Below, piece by piece: positions 1 through 8,693 of a DNA stretch of 37,038 nt (position 1 is its first letter; the number at the start of each line of letters is the position of its first letter). Source of the DNA: Campylobacterales bacterium (GTDB lineage Bacteria > Campylobacterota > Campylobacteria > Campylobacterales > Nitratiruptoraceae); NCBI GenBank assembly GCA_027065825.1, contig JAMONM010000059.1, positions 1 through 37,038 of the forward strand, read 5' to 3'. The translations under genes and the position numbers were made by a program. The notes beneath the pieces are model-generated. The model worked only from the letters and a program-made list of their open reading frames with translations. It was not told where the DNA came from and searched no databases.

Positions 1-229
1 GAACCAGATACTCGACTATTCCGCCCCTGGAGGGAAAAGCCAGAGCCAGTTTCGCAAGAGAATAACCGCTAAGCAGCGCAACGAGTCCGCCCAATACGAA
101 CGATAACCAGACTATATTGCCGGCGACACTGCCGGCTTCGCCCACAACTATAAATATACCGACCCCAACCATGGAGCCGATACCCAAAAATACAGCGCTC
201 CAAAGACCGAAAGCCTTGCGCTTGCTCAT
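1..229 (-). CDS. APC-family amino acid permease, N-terminal part (cut by window edge)
   Basis: Only the first 76 codons lie in the window; the gene continues past base 1. The protein starts [16 protein letters not shown], then has a glycine-rich first membrane segment containing [11 protein letters not shown] (about residues 16-26) and a second hydrophobic segment (about residues 36-55). The GxG(S/A)xxGxGIF pattern is typical of the first helix of APC-superfamily amino acid/polyamine transporters, where it helps bind the substrate backbone. The start ATG overlaps the purL stop as ATGA, so the gene is probably co-transcribed and translationally coupled to purL. Substrate cannot be told from this fragment. 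Family assignment is fairly secure; an amino-acid substrate is inference. Confidence 0.75.
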   Translation of the reverse strand, partial: MSKRKAFGLWSAVFLGIGSMVGVGIFIVVGEAGSVAGNIVWLSFVLGGLVALLSGYSLAKLALAFPSRGGIVEYLV

Positions 230-2433
230 AAATCTCTTTCGATCTCGTTGGCAAAAGTCTCAAAATAGATCTTTTTGAGCACTCCCATATCCATCTCTAT
301 GTCACAAAGCGTAAATTTGTCTCCTCCCACCGTTCCCAGCGGAATCGCGTGTATTCCTATCTCCGAGGCCAACTCTTCCAATGCGTGCATATTCTTAGGA
401 TCGATCTCTATTAGAGCTCTCGAGAAGCTTTCGCTAAAAATCTCTCTGGAATCCTCAAAACAGAAATTACCCAAAAACCCTCTGTTTCCAACGGCGGCCA
501 TCTTGGCCAAAGCGATGGCTATTCCGCCGCTTCCCACATCTTTGGCGGCCTTTATAAGTCCTCTTTTGTTACCCTCGATCACAAACTCCCAAAGCTTTAA
601 TTCACGTTCATAATCTATTTTAGGCAAGACGCCGGCCACTTTGCCGAAAAGCTCCTTCAGATATAGGCTGCCGCCAAACTCTTTGTATGTATCGCCAACA
701 ATATAGACCACATCGTTTTCATTTTGGAAGGAAGATGGCAAAACCCTCTCCTGGTTTTCATTTAGACCGACCATCACAACCGTGGGAGTAGGATATACGC
801 TCTGCCCCTCCGTTTCGTTGTACAAAGAGACGTTCCCGCTAACAACCGGCGTATTTAACGCTTTGCACGCCTCTTTTATCCCCTCCGTTCCCTGAGCGAA
901 TTGCCACATGACTTCCGGATTTTCGGGATTTCCGTAATTTAGACAGTCGGTAATGGCCAATGGTCTCGCCCCCGTCATCGCCACGTTTCTACCGGCGGCC
1001 ATTACCGCCGCCGCGGCTCCTCCTTTTGGATCGATATAGCAATATCTGGGATTGCATTTGCTGCTCATGGCGATAGCTTTTGAGTTCTCTTTGACTCTAA
1101 TTACGCTCGCATCCAAAGAGCCCGGATGTTTTATCGTGTTCGTCTGCACCATGGAGTCGTACTGAGAGTAGACCCAGGATTTGTCCACCACCTCCAACGA
1201 ACCCAAAAGTCTCTCGAAGGCCTCCTGGTTATCCACATGCGAAACGGTATCTATGCTGATTTCTTTTATGTAATCGAGATATTCAGGCTTTTTGGTGGGT
1301 CTATCCAGTTCCGGAGCCTCTTCGCTTACGGGAGCCACCGGGATCTTGGCCACGAGATCCCCGTGCCAGTACAGCTCCATATCGCCTGTATCTGTAACCT
1401 CCCCTATCACTTCGGCATCCAGATCCCACTTTTTGAAAATTTTTAAAATCTCCTCTTCGGTTCCTTTTTTAGCGCAAATCAGCATCCTTTCTTGAGATTC
1501 GCTGAGCATAAGCTCGTACGGGGTCATCCCCTCTTCCCTCATAGGTACTTTTTCCAGATACAATCTCATACCGCTGCCTGCTCTTCCCGCCATTTCGAAA
1601 CTACTCGAAGTCAGTCCGGCGGCTCCCATATCCTGAATTCCGACGACGTAATCCGTTTTAAACAGCTCTAAACAGGCTTCCAGCAACAGTTTTTCCGTAA
1701 AAGGGTCGCCGACCTGAACCGTGGGTCTTAGAGATTTGGACTCCTCCGTAAAGCTGTCGCTACTCATAACGGCTCCTCCCAGACCGTCACGTCCTGTTTT
1801 GCTACCCACGTAAATTACGGGGTTGCCTACTCCTTCCGCTCTTCCGTAAAATATCTCATCCTTTTTGCACACTCCGAGAGTAAAGGCGTTTACGAGAATA
1901 TTGCCGTTGTAGCACTCTTCAAAACTCATCTCGCCACCTATCGTGGGAACGCCTACACAGTTTCCGTATCCTCCTATTCCGGCTACCACTCCTCTGACAA
2001 GATACCTTTGATGCGCACCTGTTTCGTCCTCTCTTTTGACCTCGCCGAATCTCAGAGCGTTCAGGTTGGCTACGGGCCTGGCACCCATTGTAAAAACGTC
2101 GCGCAAAATCCCTCCGACACCGGTGGCCGCACCCTGATAAGGTTCTATAAAGCTTGGATGGTTGTGGCTTTCCATTTTAAAAACTGCCGCCATGCCATCG
2201 CCGATATCTATAACGCCGGCGTTTTCTCCGGGACCTTGAATAACCCACGGCGCTTCGGTGGGAAAACCTTTTAGATACTTTTTACTCGATTTATAGCTGC
2301 AGTGCTCGCTCCACATGGCACTAAAAATTCCGATTTCAACCAGATTGGGCTCTCTGCCCAGAATCTTTTTGATATGCTCGTAATCCTCCATGGACAGCTT
2401 GTGGGATTTCAAAATCTCTTGAAGATTCTCCAT
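226..2433 (-). CDS. purL: phosphoribosylformylglycinamidine synthase subunit PurL
   Basis: Cytoplasmic purine synthesis enzyme that uses ATP and glutamine-derived ammonia to turn FGAR into FGAM. At 735 residues it is the small PurL type, which needs separate PurS and PurQ subunits; both are encoded later in the window (22688-23598). Visible family motifs are [10 protein letters not shown] at residues 41-50 and KMESHNHPS at 87-95 (nucleotide-binding and catalytic region), followed by the Gly-rich [12 protein letters not shown] segment and the second half of the AIRS-like duplication ([21 protein letters not shown]). The start has an AAGGG ribosome site about 7 bases upstream. The 62-base gap to pfkA contains a TAAAAT -10-like element, so it may have its own promoter. 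Its stop overlaps the start of the downstream permease. Confidence 0.97.
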   Translation of the reverse strand: MENLQEILKSHKLSMEDYEHIKKILGREPNLVEIGIFSAMWSEHCSYKSSKKYLKGFPTEAPWVIQGPGENAGVIDIGDGMAAVFKMESHNHPSFIEPYQGAATGVGGILRDVFTMGARPVANLNALRFGEVKREDETGAHQRYLVRGVVAGIGGYGNCVGVPTIGGEMSFEECYNGNILVNAFTLGVCKKDEIFYGRAEGVGNPVIYVGSKTGRDGLGGAVMSSDSFTEESKSLRPTVQVGDPFTEKLLLEACLELFKTDYVVGIQDMGAAGLTSSSFEMAGRAGSGMRLYLEKVPMREEGMTPYELMLSESQERMLICAKKGTEEEILKIFKKWDLDAEVIGEVTDTGDMELYWHGDLVAKIPVAPVSEEAPELDRPTKKPEYLDYIKEISIDTVSHVDNQEAFERLLGSLEVVDKSWVYSQYDSMVQTNTIKHPGSLDASVIRVKENSKAIAMSSKCNPRYCYIDPKGGAAAAVMAAGRNVAMTGARPLAITDCLNYGNPENPEVMWQFAQGTEGIKEACKALNTPVVSGNVSLYNETEGQSVYPTPTVVMVGLNENQERVLPSSFQNENDVVYIVGDTYKEFGGSLYLKELFGKVAGVLPKIDYERELKLWEFVIEGNKRGLIKAAKDVGSGGIAIALAKMAAVGNRGFLGNFCFEDSREIFSESFSRALIEIDPKNMHALEELASEIGIHAIPLGTVGGDKFTLCDIEMDMGVLKKIYFETFANEIERDL

Positions 2434-2495
2434 TGATAGCCCTTATGAAATATTTTTGTAAGATTTTACACAAAAAGGGTTTTAGATAATATAAA

Positions 2496-3452
2496 TCATC
2501 CGCTAAAATTCAACATCGAAAGTATCTCTTCGTCTATAATATATTTTTGCGAAAGCACGCTATCGAAAGAGAGCGTCGAAAAACGCGAATCGGAATATAC
2601 TACGACTCGGTCTCTATCTCCTCTGGCCAAAGCCTTAATCGATTCCAAAGCGAAACCGGATCCCAATAGCCTATCCTTTACCGTAGGGTTTCCGCCTCTT
2701 TGGATATGTCCCAATACGCTCAACCTGGTCTCCATACCGATATCATCTTTTAACCATTTGACTATCTCTTCGGTTTTGCCGGTTCCTTCGGCTACAACAG
2801 CCAAAATATATCTTCTGCCTCTTTTTATCTCCTCTTTCAATATTTTCGTGGCGCTTTCAATATCGAAAGATACCTCAGGTATCACACACACCTCAGCTCC
2901 CGAGGTTACGGCCGATACGGCGGCCAAATATCCGCACTCTCGGCCCATCGTCTCTATGACGAAGGCTCTGCTGAAAGTCGAGGCGGTATCTCTGATCTTG
3001 TCTATCGCGTCGCGAATAACGTTCAACGCCGTATCCGCTCCGAGAGATATATCGGTACCGAAAATATCGTTGTCAATCGTAGTCGGTATACCTATAACGG
3101 CAAAATCGAACTCCTCCAAAAAGAGTTTCATTGCTTTAAAACTCCCGTCTCCTCCCATAACGACCAGAGCCTCTATCTCGGCTTTTCTCAGATTTTCATA
3201 AGCCTTTTTCCTATATTTGTACTCATACCATCTTTCGGATCTGGAAGAGCCGACAATCGCGCCTCCCCGATGTATGATACCCGCAACATCTTCGTAAGAG
3301 GCTTTGGATATTCTCTCGTCTATAAGCCCCTCCAGTCCGTCAAATACGAAATATGGTTCCATATCAAACGCGAAGGCGGCTTCGACGAATCTTTTTATAG
3401 CCGGATTCATACCCGGCGCGTCGCCGCCGGATCCCATAATTGCCACTCTCAT
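2496..3452 (-). CDS. pfkA: 6-phosphofructokinase, ATP-type
   Basis: Glycolytic kinase converting fructose 6-phosphate to fructose 1,6-bisphosphate. At 318 residues it matches bacterial PfkA length. Motifs in order: GGDAPGMN (9-16), GGDGS (100-104), PTTIDND (123-129, with catalytic Asp127), ETMGRECG (167-174) and the C-terminal QRGGNPT substrate loop. Gly103 and the following Ser indicate ATP rather than pyrophosphate use, since PPi enzymes carry GGDD there. Position 124 is Thr, where classic ATP enzymes have Gly and PPi enzymes Lys. Start chosen at the ATG with AAAGGAG five bases upstream; it lies 10 bases after the stop of the upstream membrane-protein gene. Many host-associated Campylobacterota lack PFK, so its presence suggests a free-living relative with complete glycolysis (inference). 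Confidence 0.95.
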   Translation of the reverse strand: MRVAIMGSGGDAPGMNPAIKRFVEAAFAFDMEPYFVFDGLEGLIDERISKASYEDVAGIIHRGGAIVGSSRSERWYEYKYRKKAYENLRKAEIEALVVMGGDGSFKAMKLFLEEFDFAVIGIPTTIDNDIFGTDISLGADTALNVIRDAIDKIRDTASTFSRAFVIETMGRECGYLAAVSAVTSGAEVCVIPEVSFDIESATKILKEEIKRGRRYILAVVAEGTGKTEEIVKWLKDDIGMETRLSVLGHIQRGGNPTVKDRLLGSGFALESIKALARGDRDRVVVYSDSRFSTLSFDSVLSQKYIIDEEILSMLNFSG

Positions 3453-3462
3453 TTTTTCTCCT

Positions 3463-4503
3463 TTAAAAAGAGGCGGTTTCTATCGCTATTATATACGCAA
3501 AAAGTCCCAAAAGGAAAAAAACAAATCCGTATAGAAAAAATTTAAACAGCAAAATTCTCTTGCTGCACCCTTTTAAGATCGCTTCTTTATATACGATCAA
3601 ATTTGCCATCGAAGCCCATAAAACTCCGTAGCCTCCCACGGTGACGCCCCAAATGAGCTTTTCATACTCTCCGGTTAGATCGGATAACAACACTGCCGCC
3701 GGAACGTTGCTGATAATTTGACTCAAAAATGCTGCGCTAAAAAAGATATCTTCGCCGCTTAACAGTCCCATGACCATTTCCGAAGCCAAATCGGAAAAGG
3801 CAAAAAAAAGCAAAAAGAGCGCAAAAACCGTGTAATCGACCTTTTTTAGCATCTCAAAACCGAAAAAAAGCGAATAAATAAACGCCATTATCAACAAATA
3901 CGGCGGCAGAATCTTCATCGATACGGCTACGGCCAGAAAAAAGAAAAAAACGTACGGAAGCTCTTTTTTGGTAAAGAGTTTTTCTCCAAAACGGAAGCCG
4001 ACTCCGTGTGCGACAGGTCCGGAGTCTTTAAAGAGTGCAAACGCAAACAGCAAAATAACCGACAAAAAAAAGATTGAAACCGAGGACGAAATCTTTATGA
4101 ACTCTATCCAGTGAAGATCGTATTTCCAAAAAATATAGAGATTTTGAGGATTGCTAAAGGGAAAAATCGCCGCCGCGTTGGCCGAAAAAGCGGTAAAAAC
4201 GGCCAGAGTCTCTCTGTTAGCGCTTCTTGAGCGCAATATGAGCGGAGTCAACAACATCAGAGCAATATCGTTGCTAAGAAATAGAGAAATTACGAAAACA
4301 ACCAAAAGCGAAAACGTCACTCTGTTTAGTTTGAGGAAAAACTCTCTCAGCGACAAAACAAAAACGGAACGTTCGAGAGCTTTTATCGATATCGCTACCG
4401 TAAAGAGGATCGATATCACGACGATCTCCTCAACGGTAACGGCGGGAACTCTGTTCAGATACAGAGCCAAACAGAGAGTTCCAGCCGCCAAAATCGGAAT
4501 CAA
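3463..4503 (-). CDS. SLC13/ArsB-superfamily-like membrane transporter
   Basis: Very hydrophobic 346-residue protein with roughly nine to ten predicted membrane helices. The stretch FSLLVVFVISLFLSNDIALML followed by TAFSANAAAIFPFSNPQNL resembles the helix-NDxxxL-helix and SNPQN core of the SLC13 / ArsB / NhaD ion-transporter superfamily, whose members carry anions such as citrate, arsenite or sulfate, or exchange Na+/H+. The substrate cannot be named. It is shorter than typical members (about 400 residues). The usual start here is TTG at 4503, but the reading frame stays open to 4542 and encodes a plausible N-terminus (NLVKTLFKDPL), so the true start may be a non-AUG codon further upstream (see findings). 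It sits between htpX and pfkA, probably in one transcript. Confidence 0.7.
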   Translation of the reverse strand: MIPILAAGTLCLALYLNRVPAVTVEEIVVISILFTVAISIKALERSVFVLSLREFFLKLNRVTFSLLVVFVISLFLSNDIALMLLTPLILRSRSANRETLAVFTAFSANAAAIFPFSNPQNLYIFWKYDLHWIEFIKISSSVSIFFLSVILLFAFALFKDSGPVAHGVGFRFGEKLFTKKELPYVFFFFLAVAVSMKILPPYLLIMAFIYSLFFGFEMLKKVDYTVFALFLLFFAFSDLASEMVMGLLSGEDIFFSAAFLSQIISNVPAAVLLSDLTGEYEKLIWGVTVGGYGVLWASMANLIVYKEAILKGCSKRILLFKFFLYGFVFFLLGLFAYIIAIETASF

Positions 4504-4554
4504 AGGATCTTTGAATAGAGTTTTTACTAAATTAGACGTAGCCTATCCTTTGAA

Positions 4555-5433
4555 TTAGATATCGTATCCTTTTTCCTTGGCGTATCTTTTTATATTCTCC
4601 AATCTCTTCTCTATAGGCGGATGCGAGGAAAACAGATCCATAAAACCGACAATTCCGAAGGCTTTCATATCGCTAGATAGAGCCACCTGCTCTTTTGGTA
4701 TCTGACCCAGCTTCGCCAAAGCGTAATAGATACCTTTTGGACCGTCCAGATTGACCGCCCCCTCATCCGCTCGGTACTCTCTATATCGACTAAACCACAT
4801 GGCCAGCATCGTAGCGAAAATAGTCAATACGATCTCTAAAACAATACTGATCATAAAGTAAAAAGCCGGATTGGGATTGCCTCTGTCGTCTTTGGGGGAG
4901 AGGATGTTGGCAAGAAGTCTCGAAAAGAAAAATACAAAGGTGTTCAATACCCCCTGCAACAGAGTCATGGTAATCATATCGCCGTTTTTTATATGGCTTA
5001 TCTCGTGCGCCAAAACACCCTCTATTTCATTCTCATCCATAAGTTCAAACAGAGAATTGGAAACCGCCACCAAAGAGTCGTTTCTGTTCCAGCCGGTGGC
5101 AAAAGCATTAGGCGGACCGTCGAATATTCCCACCTGCGGCATACCTATGCCGGCCTCTTCGGCCAGTCTGGAAACGGTCTCTACCAGCCACGCCTCGCGA
5201 GCGTTCGAGGGAGACTCTATAATCTCAACTCCCATACTCCTAATAGCCATCCATTTGGACAGAAACAGCGATATCAGCGCACCTGAAAAACCTACTATCA
5301 AAGAGAGTATCAACAGACCAGATACCGTGTTCTGATCTATTCTGACGCCGAAAAAGGCCTCCAGCACGAATATCGTCAAATATATGGAGGCCATAACGGC
5401 AAGGTTCATGAGCAAAAACAAAACTATACCCAT
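4555..5433 (-). CDS. htpX: HtpX membrane zinc metalloprotease
   Basis: Inner-membrane M48 protease that degrades damaged membrane proteins. Of 292 residues, the first about 60 form two membrane helices. The zinc site is HEISH at 143-147, with the third ligand probably Glu219 in REYRAD (218-223); two further hydrophobic stretches lie near 163-180 and 192-215. Length and order match HtpX closely. The ATG at 5433 follows a strong AAAGGAGGGG ribosome site. Upstream (5434-5530) is an AT-rich promoter region with a TAAAAT -10-like element and the palindrome GTTATATAAC at 5484-5493; no HspR-type operator was seen. The downstream transporter gene begins about 50 bases later. Confidence 0.95.
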   Translation of the reverse strand: MGIVLFLLMNLAVMASIYLTIFVLEAFFGVRIDQNTVSGLLILSLIVGFSGALISLFLSKWMAIRSMGVEIIESPSNAREAWLVETVSRLAEEAGIGMPQVGIFDGPPNAFATGWNRNDSLVAVSNSLFELMDENEIEGVLAHEISHIKNGDMITMTLLQGVLNTFVFFFSRLLANILSPKDDRGNPNPAFYFMISIVLEIVLTIFATMLAMWFSRYREYRADEGAVNLDGPKGIYYALAKLGQIPKEQVALSSDMKAFGIVGFMDLFSSHPPIEKRLENIKRYAKEKGYDI

Positions 5434-5530
5434 TTCCCCTCCTTTTTCAAATTTTTGATTATTTTAGCGAAAAAAGTTGAACCGTTATATAACAAAAGTA
5501 TCAAAAAGGGATTTTAAGAAGAAAATGATA

Positions 5531-5555
5531 CGAAAGCGCCGATTAGGCGCTTTCG
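5531..5555 (-). terminator. intrinsic terminator of metE
   Basis: A perfect 10-base inverted repeat, CGAAAGCGCC / GGCGCTTTCG, with a 5-base loop starts one base after the metE stop codon. Read on the minus strand, the stem is followed by a T-rich run (TATCATTTTCTTCTT). This is a good Rho-independent terminator and separates metE from htpX. Confidence 0.85.
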
Positions 5556-5556
5556 G

Positions 5557-7830
5557 TTAGAGTCTAAAAAGTCTCATTCTGATGTTTTTCGTGGCCTCGA
5601 CCATATTCGCCAAAGCTGCCTCAGTCTCCTCCCATTTTCTGGTTTTGAGACCGCAGTCCGGATTTATCCACAGTTGCGAAGCCGGCAGAACGCTTAACCG
5701 ATCCTCTATCTCCTTTTCAAGCTCCTCAACCGACGGAATCCTCGGCGAATGGATATCGTACACGCCTGCGCCCACCTCTTTTTTGTAATTGTAGTTTCTA
5801 AAAGCCTCCAATATCCTATTACCGTTTCTGGCGGTCTCTATAGAGATCACGTCGGCGTCCATGGCGTCTATAGCCTCCATAATGTCGTTGAAATCGCTGT
5901 AACACATATGCGTATGGATCTGGGTTTGAGCCTTGGCTACAGCGGTGGCTATCTTGAAACTCTCCACGGCGATCCTCTCATATTCGCGCTTATTCTCTTT
6001 TCTTAGAGGATACCCCTCTTTAAAGGCCGCCTCGTCCACCTGAATGATCTTGATACCCGCCTCTTGCAGATCGGCTACTTCGTCGGCAATTGCCAACGCC
6101 ATCTGTTTGTAAACCTGCTCTTTGGGCAGATCGTCCCTAACAAAAGACCAGTTTAGCATGGTTACCGGTCCTGTTAGCATACCTTTCATTATTTTCAGCG
6201 TCTTGCTCTGAGCGTATACAATCCATTCGACGGTCATTGATTCGGGTCTACTTACGTCGCCGTAAATAATAGGAGGTTTTACGCATCTACTGCCATAGCT
6301 TTGAACCCAGCCGTTTTCGCTGAAAGTCACTCCCTCCAGCATCTGGCCGAAATATTCGACCATATCGTTCCTTTCGAATTCGCCGTGTACCAATATATCG
6401 AGTCCCACTCTCTCCTGGACCTCTATGCAGTGATCGATGAACTCTCTGATTTTGCTTTTGTATTCCTCTTCGCTTATGATTCCCTCTTTGAACTCCCTGC
6501 GGCATTTTCTTACTTCCGGAGTCTGAGGGAAAGATCCTATCGTAGTGGTAGGCAAAGTTGGATAAGCCAGCAGCTCGTGCTGGATTTTCAGTCTCTCTGA
6601 GGCTTCCGTATCTCTTTGCATATCCGACAAAGAGAGGTTCTTTAACCTATCTTGAACGGATCTGTTATGGATTTTCAAAGAGCTCCTTCTGGTCTCGTTG
6701 GCTTTGATGTTTCGCTCCAACAGCTCCTTTTGTCTTTGGCTCAGTTCCTTATTTCTGTACATGGCGTCCAACAGATCCAATTCCTGTAGCTTTTCCAGAG
6801 CAAACGAGAGCCAACTCTTGATATCGGCGTTCATACGCTCTTCATATTTGAGGGTATAGGGCACATGAAGAAGCGAACAGCTTGTGGAAATATAGAGTCT
6901 GTGAGGGTCGAACTCCAACGATTCTAGAAACTCCCTCTTTTTTTCGAGATCGGCAACCCAGATATTTCTGCCATCAATTACTCCGGCAACTAGAATTTTT
7001 CCGCTTTTTTTTATGGACTCCACCGAATCTACGTTTTTGCTTCCGTATACGAAATCGAGCCCCAAACCTCTAATATCGGTATCGAGCAGTATCTCGGTCG
7101 CCTCTTTGGAGTGTTCGAAATAGGTAGTTACGAAAATATCGATATTGTCGCTGACCTTCGAGAGCCTTTCGTAACTCATTTTGAGAGCCTTTAGGATCTT
7201 GTCACTGGGATCTTGTACCAGCGCGGGCTCCTCAAACTGGACAACAACTCTCGAATCAAGTCTAGAAATGATCTGCAACGCCTCTCTGTAAGCTTCGAGC
7301 GCACCCTCTATCTCGTCGAGAGGATCGTTGCCCGATCTGCCTCTTGAAAAGGCCAAAAAGGTAACCGGCCCTATTATGTTTATTTTCGGCGACGCTATGC
7401 CGTGTGCTTTAGCTTCTGCGTACTCCTTGATAATTTTGTCAAGGTTGCATCCGAACTCCTGTCCTCTTTCGATCTGGGGAACGAAATAGTGATAGTTCGT
7501 ATTGAGCCATTTTGTCATGGGAAGCGCTTTATGATCGGCGTCTCCTCTGGCCATGGCGAAATATCTGTCGATACCTTCTAGATCCGAATACTCTTTGGGT
7601 TCGCAGCCCAGCATCACTATTGTATCTATCATATTGTCGTAATAGCTAAAATCGTTTACGCTTATCAGATCGATTCCGGCCTCTTTTTGATATTTAAAAG
7701 CTTTCGAACGAATATCTTTTGCCACCTCTTCCAGTTCGGAAAAAGTGATCTCTTTGTTCCAATATTTTTCCAAAGCGAATTTAAGCTCCCTCTTTTCTCC
7801 GATTCTGGGAAAACCTACCACATATTTCAT
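5557..7830 (-). CDS. metE: cobalamin-independent methionine synthase MetE
   Basis: Transfers the methyl group of 5-methyltetrahydropteroyl-triglutamate to homocysteine, making methionine in the cytoplasm without B12. At 757 residues it is full length with both TIM-barrel halves. The zinc/homocysteine site is in the C-terminal half: His and Cys in HTHMCYSDFN, Glu in SIETARNG, and Cys726 in NPDCGLKTR, equivalent to H641/C643/E665/C726 of the E. coli enzyme. The ATG at 7830 follows AAAGGAG at 8-base spacing. A possible promoter (TTGATA at 7883-7888, then GATAAA after 18 bases) lies close upstream, and a terminator follows directly. I searched the leader for cobalamin and SAM riboswitch core motifs and saw none. 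Confidence 0.97.
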   Translation of the reverse strand: MKYVVGFPRIGEKRELKFALEKYWNKEITFSELEEVAKDIRSKAFKYQKEAGIDLISVNDFSYYDNMIDTIVMLGCEPKEYSDLEGIDRYFAMARGDADHKALPMTKWLNTNYHYFVPQIERGQEFGCNLDKIIKEYAEAKAHGIASPKINIIGPVTFLAFSRGRSGNDPLDEIEGALEAYREALQIISRLDSRVVVQFEEPALVQDPSDKILKALKMSYERLSKVSDNIDIFVTTYFEHSKEATEILLDTDIRGLGLDFVYGSKNVDSVESIKKSGKILVAGVIDGRNIWVADLEKKREFLESLEFDPHRLYISTSCSLLHVPYTLKYEERMNADIKSWLSFALEKLQELDLLDAMYRNKELSQRQKELLERNIKANETRRSSLKIHNRSVQDRLKNLSLSDMQRDTEASERLKIQHELLAYPTLPTTTIGSFPQTPEVRKCRREFKEGIISEEEYKSKIREFIDHCIEVQERVGLDILVHGEFERNDMVEYFGQMLEGVTFSENGWVQSYGSRCVKPPIIYGDVSRPESMTVEWIVYAQSKTLKIMKGMLTGPVTMLNWSFVRDDLPKEQVYKQMALAIADEVADLQEAGIKIIQVDEAAFKEGYPLRKENKREYERIAVESFKIATAVAKAQTQIHTHMCYSDFNDIMEAIDAMDADVISIETARNGNRILEAFRNYNYKKEVGAGVYDIHSPRIPSVEELEKEIEDRLSVLPASQLWINPDCGLKTRKWEETEAALANMVEATKNIRMRLFRL

Positions 7831-8210
7831 AATAAAAACTCCTTTATTTTCTTTTGGTTTTATCTCTAAACTGTTAAAAAGATATCAATCAAAGAAGAGT
7901 TCAGGGGGAGCGATTCCGGTTTTTGTATATCTGCATCTGCATAAAGGGGGTTTGTTTATTTTAGATAGTTTTAAAACGTTATGAGCCTTGCATGCGAAAA
8001 AAATATTGCAAAAACACGGTTTTTTAGAAAGTAAAAGCGCCTCTGATGCATCAGGAGGATCGGCCTCGCACTCTTTACCCCCCAAAAGGCCTCTAAAGGC
8101 CATGATCCGCGCAAACTCTCTGTAGACGGACCCGATCTTTAATATTAATACATATGAAACGGTAGCCGTTATAGCCTGAAGCGAAAAGTATCTCTTTTTG
8201 AAACCTTTGG
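7831..8210 (-). other. unexplained ruvX-metE interval rich in short hairpins
   Basis: This 380-base stretch holds only a doubtful ORF (7885-8217) and the presumed metE promoter. Visible inverted repeats include GGTAGCC at 8161-8167 with GGCTACC at 8209-8215 (spanning the ruvX stop), GGCCT/AGGCC around a 4-base loop (within 8085-8105), the palindrome CTGATGCATCAG (about 8043-8054) and TTGCA/TGCAA (about 7988-8015). No tRNA, SRP RNA, tmRNA or RNase P RNA signatures were found. It may be a long metE leader, a small-RNA locus or a decayed gene. Confidence 0.35.
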
Positions 8211-8217
8211 CTACCAT
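7885..8217 (-). CDS. doubtful hypothetical ORF downstream of ruvX
   Basis: A 110-codon frame whose ATG overlaps the end of ruvX by 7 bases. The product is basic and Cys-containing, with a short hydrophobic stretch near residues 14-27 (AITATVSYVLILKI) and a proline-rich tail; no family is recognisable. For the first half, codon choice (AGA for Arg, ATA for Ile) resembles the neighbours, but the C-terminal half looks like chance translation. It could be a small membrane gene, a remnant, or a spurious frame through a structured leader or small RNA. Translation is unproven. Confidence 0.25.
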   Translation of the reverse strand: MVAKGFKKRYFSLQAITATVSYVLILKIGSVYREFARIMAFRGLLGGKECEADPPDASEALLLSKKPCFCNIFFACKAHNVLKLSKINKPPLCRCRYTKTGIAPPELFFD

Positions 8218-8609
8218 TTTTTACTTTCCAAAAACCTCTCCAAAATCAAAGCCGCCGCAATAGAATCGATTCTGCCGTCTCTTTTATGTTTCACCACTCC
8301 CTTGGTGGATTCTCTGGCCTCGTGCGAAGTGTAGGACTCGTCCACGTAATGGATCTCTCCATCAAAATCGAGAAGAGATACGAAATGTTCCGACCTCTTT
8401 CTCATCTCGTTTTCGCTCGATCCGCCCAAAGGAACTCCCACGACCAAAATATCGATTTTCCACTCTTTTAAAAATCTGCTGACCTCGTTAGCGGCCTGAT
8501 TGCGGTTTTTCCTGATGAGAGCGTTTTGCGGCAACGCGATTTTTCCGTCCGGCGATATGGCCAGACCTATCCGTTTCAGGCCGATATCCAAAGAGGCGAC
8601 TCTTTTCAA
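8211..8609 (-). CDS. ruvX: RuvX/YqgF Holliday-junction resolvase-like nuclease
   Basis: RNase H-fold protein of 132 residues, the usual size. The YqgF family is linked to pre-16S rRNA end processing in E. coli and to Holliday-junction resolution. Motifs: SLDIGLKRIG at the N-terminus (catalytic Asp8), VVGVPLGG in the middle, YVDESYTSHEA, and DSIAAALILERF at the C-terminus with the last acidic active-site residue. The gene starts close to the divergent gph promoter region. In Campylobacter as I recall it, ruvX follows dprA; dprA is absent here. The start ATG at 8609 gives the expected MKRVASLDIG N-terminus. Confidence 0.93.
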   Translation of the reverse strand: MKRVASLDIGLKRIGLAISPDGKIALPQNALIRKNRNQAANEVSRFLKEWKIDILVVGVPLGGSSENEMRKRSEHFVSLLDFDGEIHYVDESYTSHEARESTKGVVKHKRDGRIDSIAAALILERFLESKKW

Positions 8610-8662
8610 TACTTCTCCGACTTTTTTCGAAATTGTAGCATATTTTAAGATTTTTTTTGTTA

Positions 8663-8668
8663 CATAAT
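8663..8668 (+). promoter_or_regulatory. -10-like element for gph
   Basis: CATAAT (5 of 6 matches to TATAAT) lies 25 bases before the gph start, preceded by T-rich tracts typical of Campylobacterota promoters and no clear -35. The 84-base ruvX/gph gap is divergent, so both genes must start here. Confidence 0.4.
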
Positions 8669-8693
8669 ACGGACTAAAACAGAAAGAGAAAAT

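Noticed and set aside
275-613. Long open frames antisense to purL and to most other genes
   Set aside because: They follow from the codon bias of the true genes; none shows recognisable domains, and the sense frames are well-known proteins.
7831-8210. A cobalamin or SAM riboswitch in front of metE
   Set aside because: No B12-box-like sequence, no GCCACTG-type core and no SAM-I core motif on either strand; the interval is reported as unexplained instead.
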